Shown piece after piece: positions 6,242 to 13,606 of a stretch of 27,666 nt of DNA. The stretch spans positions 1-27,666 of the forward strand of contig NZ_CAMHRZ010000008.1 in the NCBI RefSeq assembly GCF_946187255.1, written 5' to 3'. The notes beneath the pieces were generated by a model. It was not told where the DNA came from, ran no database searches, and saw only the letters and a list, made by a program, of their open reading frames with translations. Position 1 is the stretch's first letter; each line of letters starts with the position of its first letter. The stretch is from an uncultured Ruminococcus sp. Lineage in GTDB: Bacteria; Bacillota; Clostridia; Oscillospirales; Ruminococcaceae. A program made the position numbers and the translations under genes.

Positions 6242-8356
6242 ATGAAAAAAACATTAGCGGCATTGACAGCGTTTGTCATGGTATTCGGTGCCGGCGGGGT
6301 ATTGCCGGACGTGAGCGGCGGATTCGGCTCGCTGATACGCGCAAGTGCGGATCATAGCGACTTGTTCGATGATCCGGAAGAACCGCCCGAGGAAGAATAT
6401 ATAACGTATGAATATGGGGATTATGTTTATACTATACTCAAAGGCGGCGCGATACAGATAGAGACATATCACGGTTCCGAAGAAGATATCACCATCCCTG
6501 CCGAGATAGACGGCAGCAGGGTCACAAGCATAATGAGCTACGCTTTCGAGGAAAACCAGAACCTGAAAAGTTTAACGATACCCGAAGGTCTGGTGACCAT
6601 AGGCAACTACGCTTTCCAGAAATGCCCTAATCTTGCTAAAGTAACACTGCCCGCCAGCGCAACGGAGATAGGTGAAGCTGTTTTCGCTGACTGCCCCAGC
6701 CTGACAAGCATAACGATACCCTACGGCAATACGGGTCTGGGATACTTTGCTTTCCTTAACGGCACGAGCCTGACAAGCGTAACTCTGCCCGATAGTCTGG
6801 ACTATATAGGCTTCGGCTCTTTCAAGGGCTGTACAGCTCTGAAAAGCATAACGATACCCGAAAGTGTAACGAGCATAGAGGGCGATGCATTCAACGGCTG
6901 CACAGGTCTGACGGAAGTGACTATACCCGGTAATGTAAGCTATATAGGCGACGGTTCTTTTACGGGCTGTTCAAACCTGAAAAGCGTAACGATACCGAAC
7001 AGTGTAAACAGGATAAAGCCGAAGGCTTTTTATGACTGCACGAGCCTGACAAGCGTAACGATACCCCACAGCGTGAATTTCATAGGCGATCACGCTTTCG
7101 GATACAGCGGGGATAATGAAAAGATACCCGGCTTCAAGATATACTGCGTGAAGGATTCCGTAGCCGAGAAATATGCTGTCGATAACGGTTTTGACTATGA
7201 GCTGATAGAACAGTCTACGATAGTTGACAGCGGCAAGTGCGGCGAAAATGCCACCTGGACGCTTGATGACGCGGACACCCTGACCATAAGCGGCACGGGT
7301 AGAATGAATGATTACGATTTTAACATGAATGATTACGATTTTAACACTCCCTGGGGATACGGTATAAATAAGGTGGTCATCGAACCCGGCATAACCTACA
7401 TCGGTAACTTTGCTTTTTCGGAATGCAGGAACCTCACAGAAGTCACTATACCCGATACTGTCACGGAAATAGGCAACTGTGCTTTTAACATCTGCACGAA
7501 CCTGACGAGCATAACGATACCCGGCAGTGTAAAGACTATAGGACGCTCTGCTTTTTCCGAGTGTGTATACCTGAAAGACCTGACTATCTCGGACGGTGTA
7601 AAGAACATAGGTGAATCCGCTTTTGAGACCTGTACAAGGCTGGAAAGCGTTACCATCCCCGACAGCGTCACGAGCATCGGGAAAGATGCGTTCTTTGACT
7701 GCACCTCTATGAAAAGCGCGACTCTGCCGATGGGTGATATCAGCATTGGCGATTACGCTGTAGGTTACTACTACTATCAGTCCTGGGATGTCGGGAGCTG
7801 GTATAGCGATTCCGACGCTGACGGACCCCGTGTTATCGAGAACTTCAAGATATACTGCTATAAGGATTCCTCAGGCGAGGAATATGCGGTCGAAAACGAG
7901 ATCGAATATAAGCTGATAACAAAAGCACTCTCCGAATGTACGATCACCATCGAGCCTGAGTCGTTTACCTACGACGGTACGGAAAAGAAGCCCGAAGTTA
8001 CCGTCAAGGACGGCGAAAAAGCTCTGGCTGAGGGTACAGATTACACTGTTTCATATTCCGACAATACGGACGTTGGAACAGGCAAAGTCACGATAACGGG
8101 TGTTGGCAATTACAGCGGCACCAAGACTGTTGAATTCACCATCAGCAAAGAAAACGAGATCATCAAAGGCGATGCCAACGGCGACGGAGCGATAACCGTT
8201 ACCGACATATCGAAGATAGCTGCACACGTCAAGGGCATAAAATCCCTTACGCCCGATGAGCAGAAACGCGCCGATGCCAGCGGCGACGGAGCGATAACCG
8301 TGACCGATATCTCAAAGGTAGCGGCACACGTCAAGGGCATAAGATCTATAACCTGA
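6242..8356 (+). CDS. Secreted LRR_5 protein with C-terminal type I dockerin
   Basis: A 704-residue exported protein starting at an ATG with AGGGGGAAG upstream. The order is: signal peptide (A-S-A at 34-36); LRR block 1 (~70-300); a second BspA-type entry segment (S-G-K-C-G-E-N-A-T-W) and LRR block 2 (~315-560); an Ig-like/MBG segment (~565-636, F-T-Y-D-G-T-E-K-K-P, G-V-G-N-Y-S-G-T); and a dockerin (~641-704). The dockerin has two calcium loops, DANGDGAITVTD and DASGDGAITVTD, each followed by the helix ISK-(I/V)AAHVKGI. Type I dockerins bind cohesins of scaffoldins, so the protein is probably displayed on a cellulosome-like complex. No enzyme domain is present; the LRRs would supply adhesion. 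It stands alone between a strong promoter and a terminator. Codons for MNDYDFN are tandemly duplicated at 7304-7345. Confidence 0.92.
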   Translation: MKKTLAALTAFVMVFGAGGVLPDVSGGFGSLIRASADHSDLFDDPEEPPEEEYITYEYGDYVYTILKGGAIQIETYHGSEEDITIPAEIDGSRVTSIMSYAFEENQNLKSLTIPEGLVTIGNYAFQKCPNLAKVTLPASATEIGEAVFADCPSLTSITIPYGNTGLGYFAFLNGTSLTSVTLPDSLDYIGFGSFKGCTALKSITIPESVTSIEGDAFNGCTGLTEVTIPGNVSYIGDGSFTGCSNLKSVTIPNSVNRIKPKAFYDCTSLTSVTIPHSVNFIGDHAFGYSGDNEKIPGFKIYCVKDSVAEKYAVDNGFDYELIEQSTIVDSGKCGENATWTLDDADTLTISGTGRMNDYDFNMNDYDFNTPWGYGINKVVIEPGITYIGNFAFSECRNLTEVTIPDTVTEIGNCAFNICTNLTSITIPGSVKTIGRSAFSECVYLKDLTISDGVKNIGESAFETCTRLESVTIPDSVTSIGKDAFFDCTSMKSATLPMGDISIGDYAVGYYYYQSWDVGSWYSDSDADGPRVIENFKIYCYKDSSGEEYAVENEIEYKLITKALSECTITIEPESFTYDGTEKKPEVTVKDGEKALAEGTDYTVSYSDNTDVGTGKVTITGVGNYSGTKTVEFTISKENEIIKGDANGDGAITVTDISKIAAHVKGIKSLTPDEQKRADASGDGAITVTDISKVAAHVKGIRSIT
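7304..7345 (+). repeat. Perfect 21-bp in-frame tandem duplication
   Basis: The 21 bp coding for MNDYDFN occur twice back to back (7304-7324, 7325-7345) with no mismatch. The exact identity suggests a recent slippage event inside the entry segment of LRR block 2. Confidence 0.95.
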
Positions 8357-8362
8357 TAATTT

Positions 8363-8394
8363 TCACCCGTCTCGGAGAAGGCGGGTGATTTTTT
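8363..8394 (+). terminator. Intrinsic terminator
   Basis: TCACCCG (8363-8369) pairs with CGGGTGA (8382-8388), followed by six T. It begins 6 bp after the stop of the dockerin-LRR gene. Confidence 0.88.
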
Positions 8395-8397
8395 GCT

Positions 8398-8742
8398 TTA
8401 TATAGTGCTGTCCTGCTTTCCGATTGTGCCGTGACATAAGCAAAATTCTACCACTACACGGTTGTCCTTAGCATTGGAAAGAACAACAGCCTTTTCGGTA
8501 AGTGCAGAGTTAGCGGCAACAGCCATACGTTCTATCTCGCTTTCAAAAACAATGTCAGAGTAATTACCGCGGAGCATTTCGACCGTTGTTTTGCTGTTGT
8601 TGCTTCTGTCAACCATTGTTGGCACAATTCCGATGACTTCTATGTTTTCGTTAAGTTCTGCCTGGATCTCATTTACGCTCAAATATGCGCATACCCTCAA
8701 AACAAAAGGCATCAGGCGGGTGCTTGTGTACTGCCCCAACAT
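8398..8742 (-). pseudogene. ParA/Soj-type ATPase, C-terminal remnant
   Basis: The - frame contains EIQAELNENIEVIGIVPT, then MVDRSNNSKTTVEM, then FESEIERMAVAANSALTEK, matching the C-terminal third of ParA-family partition ATPases (G-I-V-P-T-M-V-D-R followed by I-P-R-x-x-x-x-x-E-A). The Walker A loop and the rest of the ATPase core are missing. Similarity begins near residue 22 of the open frame, and the last ~15 residues no longer look like the family, so both ends are damaged. No ParB, centromere repeats or replication gene is nearby. It is probably debris from an integrated plasmid or conjugative element rather than a working partition gene. Confidence 0.65.
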
Positions 8743-8859
8743 GAAAGACCTGTCCCATTCTTTTGTGTCCCTCAGACCATCTCTCCCTGAGAGCAGGAGA
8801 GTGCTAAATAGGATGTTTCAATGGTTTTAGTCCTTATGATATGTTTTTTGTCGGTTTAA
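8743..8859. other. Non-coding debris between ParA remnant and hairpin
   Basis: No supported gene. It contains a short inverted repeat (CTCTCC at 8781-8786, GGAGAG at 8796-8801) and one isolated CRISPR-repeat-like stretch near 8814-8842 that has no second copy. Confidence 0.4.
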
Positions 8860-8904
8860 AGCAAATGCCCGCCTGCTGTGAGTGAACAGCGGCGGGCATT
8901 TGCT
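8860..8904. terminator. Long perfect-stem hairpin, probable terminator
   Basis: AGCAAATGCCCGCC (8860-8873) pairs perfectly with GGCGGGCATTTGCT (8891-8904), with an inner GCTGT/ACAGC stem. There is only a weak T-run on either side. It could end a lost + gene or the doubtful - frame at 8922-9035. Confidence 0.55.
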
Positions 8905-8921
8905 ATATTTGTTATTGCTTA

Positions 8922-9035
8922 TCAAATTCGGTCACTTAATAATTTTATGATATCACAGTCATATCCATCACAGTGTATCTTTTGACCTCGATCTTGCATT
9001 TCTCTGATGAGGTAGTCGCTGTTCGTTTTTGTCAT
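8922..9035 (-). CDS. Doubtful 37-codon frame, possible gene remnant
   Basis: The - frame reads MTKTNSDYLIREMQDRG and ends KLLSDRI at a TGA (8922-8924). Its composition looks protein-like, and the frame stays open upstream of the ATG for about 15 more codons. No ribosome binding site precedes the ATG. It may be a remnant of the same lost element as the ParA fragment, or chance. I recognise no family. Confidence 0.22.
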   Translation of the reverse strand: MTKTNSDYLIREMQDRGQKIHCDGYDCDIIKLLSDRI

Positions 9036-9047
9036 TGGAATGGTCTG

Positions 9048-9076
9048 TTGACTTTTCGGCGTTAGTGAGATATAAT
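9048..9076 (+). promoter_or_regulatory. Promoter for the 219-residue protein / methyltransferase operon
   Basis: TTGACT (9048-9053), 17-bp spacer, TATAAT (9071-9076), 34 bp before the ATG at 9111. Confidence 0.82.
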
Positions 9077-9110
9077 TGTTTCAAGAAATAATATTCACAG
9101 GAGGTGCGGT

Positions 9111-9770
9111 ATGAACACTCTTGCAATAAAGACTATACCCGTATCGGATGAGTATGAAAATGAATGCATTTTTATCGATGATATCCCGCTGCACGAATAT
9201 ATGATAAAATGGTATCAGGAAAACGGGTGGGGCGAGATACCACAGCCCATCGCACCTGTAGAAGATCTTGCCTTAGCCTGGAACACAGAATATAACTATA
9301 AAGGCGATGCGCTTTTTATGGAATATCTTCTCAAACAGGATAAGGTTGGTCTGCCATTGCTGATCTGTCCCGATGACTGCGATTTTTCATGTATCGTTAT
9401 TATCGCGGAAGTCGAGAAGACAGCAGAATTCGTTTATTGGAAACGCATAGGGATCATCAATCATTTTGTAGAATCTTTTGAAGAAGAAAAAGCTCACGGC
9501 ATTGCTTACGTTGAAGCCTATACCGATGAAGACTGGGAAAAGTATAATGATCCCGACTTATATTATGTTGATTCCGATAAATGGAAAGATTGGATATCGG
9601 CAAACTGGGAGGAGGAATTATACAGGCGTAGGGTAAACTATACTTATCATTGCTATCAGGATGACAGAAATATTGACTGGATATATGAATGCAGCTGGTG
9701 TTTTGACAGGAAAAAGTATGAAGCACTGGTTTCTTCATATCACCCGGAATGGTGGATAGGTGAAAAGTAA
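9111..9770 (+). CDS. Conserved-looking protein of unknown function (219 residues)
   Basis: The ATG has AGGAGG six bases upstream and a near-perfect promoter in front. The protein has no signal peptide or membrane segment, so it should be cytoplasmic. It is acidic and unusually rich in Trp and Tyr (for example WYQENGWGEI and ending HPEWWIGEK), with a mixed alpha/beta look and a central ICPDDCDFSCIVIIAEVEK strand region. Compact, acidic, aromatic-rich proteins of this size are common among polymorphic-toxin immunity and SMI1/SUKH-like families, but no diagnostic motif is seen and no toxin is next to it. Its stop is one base before the ATG of the methyltransferase gene, so the two are probably co-translated. 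Confidence 0.8.
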   Translation: MNTLAIKTIPVSDEYENECIFIDDIPLHEYMIKWYQENGWGEIPQPIAPVEDLALAWNTEYNYKGDALFMEYLLKQDKVGLPLLICPDDCDFSCIVIIAEVEKTAEFVYWKRIGIINHFVESFEEEKAHGIAYVEAYTDEDWEKYNDPDLYYVDSDKWKDWISANWEEELYRRRVNYTYHCYQDDRNIDWIYECSWCFDRKKYEALVSSYHPEWWIGEK

Positions 9771-9771
9771 T

Positions 9772-10266
9772 ATGATGTACTCCTATCATTACAATTCTCC
9801 GTTGGGCAGAATTACGATAGCAAGTGACGGCGAAGCACTGACAGGCTTATGGTTCGATGGACAGAAATACTTTCCGCATAAACTTGCTGAAGAAAGCACC
9901 GAAGCGGAACTGCCTGTTTTCACGCAGACTTGCAAGTGGCTGGATATTTATTTCAGCGGAAAAGTTCCCGACTTTACTCCGCCTATCAGGCTTAACACAA
10001 CGCCGTTCCGTAAAGCTGTATATGATATACTTCTCACGATACCCTATGGACAGACCATGACCTACGGCGAGATAGCAAGTATCATCGCAAAGCAGAAAGG
10101 CATCGAGCGAATGTCAGCGCAGGCGGTGGGCGGTGCAGTGGGACATAATCCGATCTCGCTGATAATACCCTGTCACCGAGTGGTGGGTTCGGACGGCAGT
10201 CTGACGGGTTATGCGGGCGGACTTGAAAAGAAAACCGAACTGCTGAAATTGGAGCAAACAATATAA
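9772..10266 (+). CDS. ogt: Methylated-DNA--[protein]-cysteine S-methyltransferase
   Basis: A 164-residue suicide DNA-repair enzyme that transfers the methyl group from O6-methylguanine (and O4-methylthymine) to its own cysteine. The active-site motif P-C-H-R-V-V is present (Cys134), preceded by the conserved T-Y-G-E-I-A and A-V-G-G-A-V-G-x-N-P helix-turn-helix elements. The length is normal for the Ogt type without an Ada domain. A GTG at 9760 overlaps the upstream gene, but the ATG at 9772 is better: the upstream TAA ends one base before it and TAGGTGA lies nine bases upstream. It shares a promoter with the unknown 219-residue protein and is followed by a terminator. Confidence 0.95.
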   Translation: MMYSYHYNSPLGRITIASDGEALTGLWFDGQKYFPHKLAEESTEAELPVFTQTCKWLDIYFSGKVPDFTPPIRLNTTPFRKAVYDILLTIPYGQTMTYGEIASIIAKQKGIERMSAQAVGGAVGHNPISLIIPCHRVVGSDGSLTGYAGGLEKKTELLKLEQTI

Positions 10267-10275
10267 AGCTATACC

Positions 10276-10310
10276 AAAGCATCGGGCGGTCAAACGTCTG
10301 ATGCTTTTTT
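10276..10310 (+). terminator. Intrinsic terminator
   Basis: AAAGCATC with GGGCG pairs with CGTCT and GATGCTTT, followed by a T-run. It ends the ogt operon. Confidence 0.85.
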
Positions 10311-10523
10311 GAATACTGACCCGTGACTGTCCTTATTGCCAACTGCCGAAAAATATGGTAAGATATTTTCAGATAAAATTTTTTGATATGCCCTAAGTAA
10401 GCAGAGTTCCCAAATTTCACGCCCGCAGGACCGCTCTATCGTCACCTTTTGCTTAATTTTCATATCATGATTGTTGATTATTTACAAATATTCTAAGAAA
10501 TATAAAAAAATGAGTCCAAACGC
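10311..10523. other. Intergenic stretch, nothing recognised
   Basis: About 210 bp between the ogt terminator and the next promoter. I see no supported gene, repeat or RNA. Confidence 0.5.
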
Positions 10524-10552
10524 TTGCCTTGTTGAGAGAATTGTAATATAAT
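10524..10552 (+). promoter_or_regulatory. Promoter for the cystatin-like protein gene
   Basis: TTGCCT (10524-10529), 17-bp spacer, TATAAT (10547-10552); the leader is about 80 nt. Confidence 0.7.
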
Positions 10553-10641
10553 CATTAATAGCGGATGAATAATCTGCCTTTGTTCTTACGGAATACACAA
10601 TTTATTCCGAAAACATATTTTTATAAACGGAGGTTATCAAA

Positions 10642-12303
10642 GTGGAAAGGAAAAACAACATCATGAAGCGCACACTTGCAGGTATGATCGCTGTAATGTG
10701 CATGGCGGGCTGTCTGCCTGCTTTGGCTGCAAGTGCGGAAGAAAGTGACATCGGTGAGGGAGCTTTCACAGCTTCTGAGCCTGTAGAAGGCGGCTGGGAG
10801 ATCGTATTAGGCTCTACCGCTCCCGAGCAGAATCCCGACGCAGTGGAAGCTCTGGAAAAGATCACAAAAGATATCGACGGAGTAGCATACACCCCTGTTG
10901 CAGTGCTTGCAAGGCAGTGCGTAGCAGGTATGAATTACTGCATGTTATGCAAGGTCAAGGCTGTTGCGCCTAAGGCAACACCTACTTATGAGCTGTTTTA
11001 TATCTACGAGGATGTTTCAAACAATGCCGAGATCATCGGCAGGAAAGTCGTACTGAGCAGCGACCCCCAAGCAACAGGCGGATATGCTGTCAATGACGGC
11101 AGTACCAACCCCTCAGACAACGAAGAGGCGCTGGCAGCTTTCGATAAGGCTTTAGAAGGGCTCGGAGGCATGAGTTATCATCCGATCGCTTATCTCGGAA
11201 GTCAGACGGTAGCAGGTTACAATCACCTGTTCCTTTGCAGGATGCAGGTAGTTTATCCCGATGCCGAACCTGAATTCGGGTTCGTCACGGTTTATGAGGA
11301 TCTTGAAGGAAATGCAAGGCTGAACGGTTCCAGGAAGATCGATTTCGGTGATATGGGCGAGTGGGAGAAGACTGTTCATCATGCAGCAAAAGAACCTACC
11401 TGTACTAAGGACGGCAATACCGAATACTGGTACGTTCCCGCAACTAACAAGTACTATTCCGATGATGCCTGCGAAAACGAGATATCTGAGGATTCTACCG
11501 TTATCAAAGCTCTCGGTCATGAACTCGGTGAGCCTGAATGGATATGGAGCGAAGATAATACTTCCGCATACCTCATTGTTAAGTGTACAAGATGCGGCTT
11601 TAAGGTCGTAAGAGAGGACGCTGTGGTCACGGAAACTGTTGTCAGCGAGCCCACCTCTACCAAAACAGGCTTGATAAGATATGATGCTACAGTTGAGACC
11701 GATGAAGGAACATGGACGACCTCCAAAGAGGCAGTTTTGCCAAAGCTGACCACCGCACCCACTATCTCCTATGAAAAGGGCAATGGTGCAGTTAAGCTCA
11801 CATGGACAGAGGTGGACGATGCCGAGAAGTACGGCGTAGCTGTCTTTACAAACGGCAAGTGGCAGATGGTAGGTCAGGGCGAGGGTACATTCTATGTACT
11901 CAATAACCTGAAAGCAGGCTCCGAATACAAGGTTGCAGTTTTCGCAAAGATTGGCGGCGAGTGGATCAAGGACGCATCCAACGCTATCACCGTATCTCCT
12001 AAGGAAGCAGCAGTCAGCCCCTATCCCGTATTTGAGGTCAAGACAAAGGACGGCAAGGTCGGCTTCAAGTGGAAGGAAGTTCAGGGTGCCGAGAAGTACG
12101 CTGTGGCAGTATACCAGGCAAACAAGTGGGTCCCTGTTAAGCAGCTGGACAGCAATATCCGCACATGGACATCTCCCCAGATAGCAGCAGGCAACTACAA
12201 GGTAGTTGTTGTCGCTAAGGTTAACGGCGAATGGGTGACCGCACAGGCACCTGCACACGCTGTAGATATTTCTGTAAGGTATTACGACAGAACAACTCGC
12301 TGA
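10642..12303 (+). CDS. Secreted protein with tandem cystatin-like segments and two C-terminal CBM37/FN3-like modules
   Basis: A 553-residue exported protein. The GTG at 10642 is chosen because GGAGG (10629-10633) is eight bases upstream; an ATG seven codons later lacks a good site. A signal peptide (A-S-A near residue 32) precedes two related segments, ~65-140 and ~160-235. Each has an Ala-Phe/Leu helix, then Y-x-P-(V/I)-A-x-L, then QCVAGMNYCMLCKV (92-105) or QTVAGYNHLFLCRM (188-201), then a strand ending IYEDV or VYEDL. QxVxG-x-N-(Y/H) at the end of the first strand is the cystatin hallmark that inserts into papain-type proteases. Residues ~245-365 resemble repetitive surface segments (E-P-T-C-T-K-D-G-N-T-E-Y-W). 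Two FN3/CBM37-like modules follow (~371-455, ~461-545). Whether it inhibits any protease is inference. Confidence 0.85.
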   Translation: MERKNNIMKRTLAGMIAVMCMAGCLPALAASAEESDIGEGAFTASEPVEGGWEIVLGSTAPEQNPDAVEALEKITKDIDGVAYTPVAVLARQCVAGMNYCMLCKVKAVAPKATPTYELFYIYEDVSNNAEIIGRKVVLSSDPQATGGYAVNDGSTNPSDNEEALAAFDKALEGLGGMSYHPIAYLGSQTVAGYNHLFLCRMQVVYPDAEPEFGFVTVYEDLEGNARLNGSRKIDFGDMGEWEKTVHHAAKEPTCTKDGNTEYWYVPATNKYYSDDACENEISEDSTVIKALGHELGEPEWIWSEDNTSAYLIVKCTRCGFKVVREDAVVTETVVSEPTSTKTGLIRYDATVETDEGTWTTSKEAVLPKLTTAPTISYEKGNGAVKLTWTEVDDAEKYGVAVFTNGKWQMVGQGEGTFYVLNNLKAGSEYKVAVFAKIGGEWIKDASNAITVSPKEAAVSPYPVFEVKTKDGKVGFKWKEVQGAEKYAVAVYQANKWVPVKQLDSNIRTWTSPQIAAGNYKVVVVAKVNGEWVTAQAPAHAVDISVRYYDRTTR

Positions 12304-12325
12304 TTTTCTTTATTCAGTGATCTAT

Positions 12326-12371
12326 AAGCCGATCTGTTTTTGCCGGCAAAGCAAAACAGGTCGGCTTTTTT
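12326..12371 (+). terminator. Intrinsic terminator
   Basis: AAGCCGA-CTGTTTT pairs with AAAACAG-TCGGCTT (12326-12367), followed by T residues. It starts 22 bp after the stop of the cystatin-like gene. Confidence 0.92.
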
Positions 12372-12386
12372 GTTGTTTAAATGCAT

Positions 12387-12424
12387 ACAGGCTTTCCTAC
12401 GGTGAAAGAGGAAAGCCTGTTTTT
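12387..12424 (+). terminator. Second hairpin, possibly bidirectional terminator
   Basis: ACAGGCTTTCC (12387-12397) pairs perfectly with GGAAAGCCTGT (12410-12420), with five T following on the + strand. It lies between the convergent ends of the cystatin-like gene and the permease gene and may stop read-through in both directions. Confidence 0.75.
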
Positions 12425-12430
12425 GGTATG

Positions 12431-13417
12431 CTATTCATTTTTTGAACTGCTTGAATTTACTGTGAGTATTCCCGCACACACCAGCACCAGTGAAAGGATA
12501 TGTACGATCCCGAAGCTCGCCGCATCGTTCAGTAACAGCAGGGAAGTGACCACCCCGAAAAAGGGAGTCATGAACCCGAACACCGCGACTTTTGATACGG
12601 GGTTGTGCTTCATAAGGATCCCCCAGACAGAATACGCAGCTGCGGATACGAAAACAAGATACAGAAGGGAAGCGACCCCCGCCGTAGAAGCTTGTGCTAT
12701 CCTGCCGCCCATCAGCAGTCCGCATACAGCGAGTGCTGCTCCGCCGACAACAAACTGATATCCGCTCAATACCGCAGGTGATTCGTCTTTGGTATACTTT
12801 TTCAGCAGCACAGAGGAAAAGGCGTAAGCCACAGTGGAGAGTATTATCAGCAGGTCTCCTTTAAAAAAGCTTCCGCCGCCAAATCCAGAACCCGCTATAT
12901 TCACAAGCACAACTCCCGCAAAGCCGATGGTGCATCCGATCATCTTTTTCATACTCAGCTTTTCCAGCTTGTATATCAGTCCCGCCACCAGCAGCGCTGC
13001 AAAAACATTTGTCCCCTGAACGATGGAAGCCCTCACGCCCGATGTATGGGCAAGCCCGATATAAAAGAAAAAATACTGCATCACCGTTTGAAAAAAGGAC
13101 AGCTTGAAAACCTTTGGCACTGAGGTTTTCTTTGGCAGAATCAATCGGCGGGCTTGTATGCTGCCGATGATGACCACCGATATCCCCGCCAGAAAAAAGC
13201 GTATGCCAGCAAACAGTATCTGCGCCGCTATATCCTCCGAACCGATGGAAAACTCGCGGTAGCCTATCTTTATCAGAGGGAATGCGCTTCCCCACAGAAA
13301 ACAGGAGAGCATAGCTCCCGCACAAAGGAATATCTTATTGGAGCATATCCTGTCATATCTGCTGCTGTTTTCTTGGCTTGATGTGTTGCCGTCCGTTGAT
13401 CTCACGAGTTTATCCAT
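12431..13417 (-). CDS. EamA/DMT-superfamily permease
   Basis: A 328-residue inner-membrane protein with about ten hydrophobic helices in two EamA halves. The first half starts near MLSCFLWGSAFPLIKIGY, where the W-G-S-x-F-P/x-I motif is typical. The second half starts after the charged loop K-K-Y-T-K-D-E-S-P. Members move small metabolites or amino acids out of or into the cell; the substrate cannot be told from sequence. The N-terminal ~25 polar residues are longer than usual, but the ATG at 13417 has a GGGACGGGA stretch upstream and no better start is obvious. The gene is alone, with its own promoter, convergent with the cystatin-like gene and divergent from the lipoprotein gene. Confidence 0.88.
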   Translation of the reverse strand: MDKLVRSTDGNTSSQENSSRYDRICSNKIFLCAGAMLSCFLWGSAFPLIKIGYREFSIGSEDIAAQILFAGIRFFLAGISVVIIGSIQARRLILPKKTSVPKVFKLSFFQTVMQYFFFYIGLAHTSGVRASIVQGTNVFAALLVAGLIYKLEKLSMKKMIGCTIGFAGVVLVNIAGSGFGGGSFFKGDLLIILSTVAYAFSSVLLKKYTKDESPAVLSGYQFVVGGAALAVCGLLMGGRIAQASTAGVASLLYLVFVSAAAYSVWGILMKHNPVSKVAVFGFMTPFFGVVTSLLLLNDAASFGIVHILSLVLVCAGILTVNSSSSKNE

Positions 13418-13455
13418 ATATTAAAGTATCCCGTCCCTTAAATTATTGCCGTATC

Positions 13456-13484
13456 ATTATAGCATATCATACATTCATTGTCAA
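13456..13484 (-). promoter_or_regulatory. Consensus promoter for the permease gene
   Basis: Read on the - strand: TTGACA (13479-13484), 17-bp spacer, TATAAT (13456-13461). Confidence 0.85.
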
Positions 13485-13544
13485 ATAAGCCTGCTTGAAA
13501 GCGACGGGTGTGGATATTCTTAGAGATTTTTGCTTAACGGTGTC

Positions 13545-13573
13545 TTTACATTTAAGGTGAAATGTGTTATAAT
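13545..13573 (+). promoter_or_regulatory. Promoter for the lipoprotein / pseudo-peptidase operon
   Basis: TTTACA (13545-13550), 17-bp spacer, TATAAT (13568-13573), 33 bp before the ATG at 13607. Its -10 box lies inside the longer open frame, which argues against the upstream start at 13562. Confidence 0.82.
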
Positions 13574-13606
13574 ATCAAATGCAGTATTTATGAAAGGGGA
13601 GATCGT

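Noticed and set aside
8814..8842. A stretch whose reverse complement ends GGACTAAAACC-ATTGAAAC, like a CRISPR repeat
   Set aside because: Only one copy, no spacing series and no cas gene in the window; most likely coincidence.
11152..12258. Long 368-codon - strand frame opposite the cystatin-like gene
   Set aside because: It is the mirror of a gene with clear signal peptide, domains and codon pattern; no start signals of its own.
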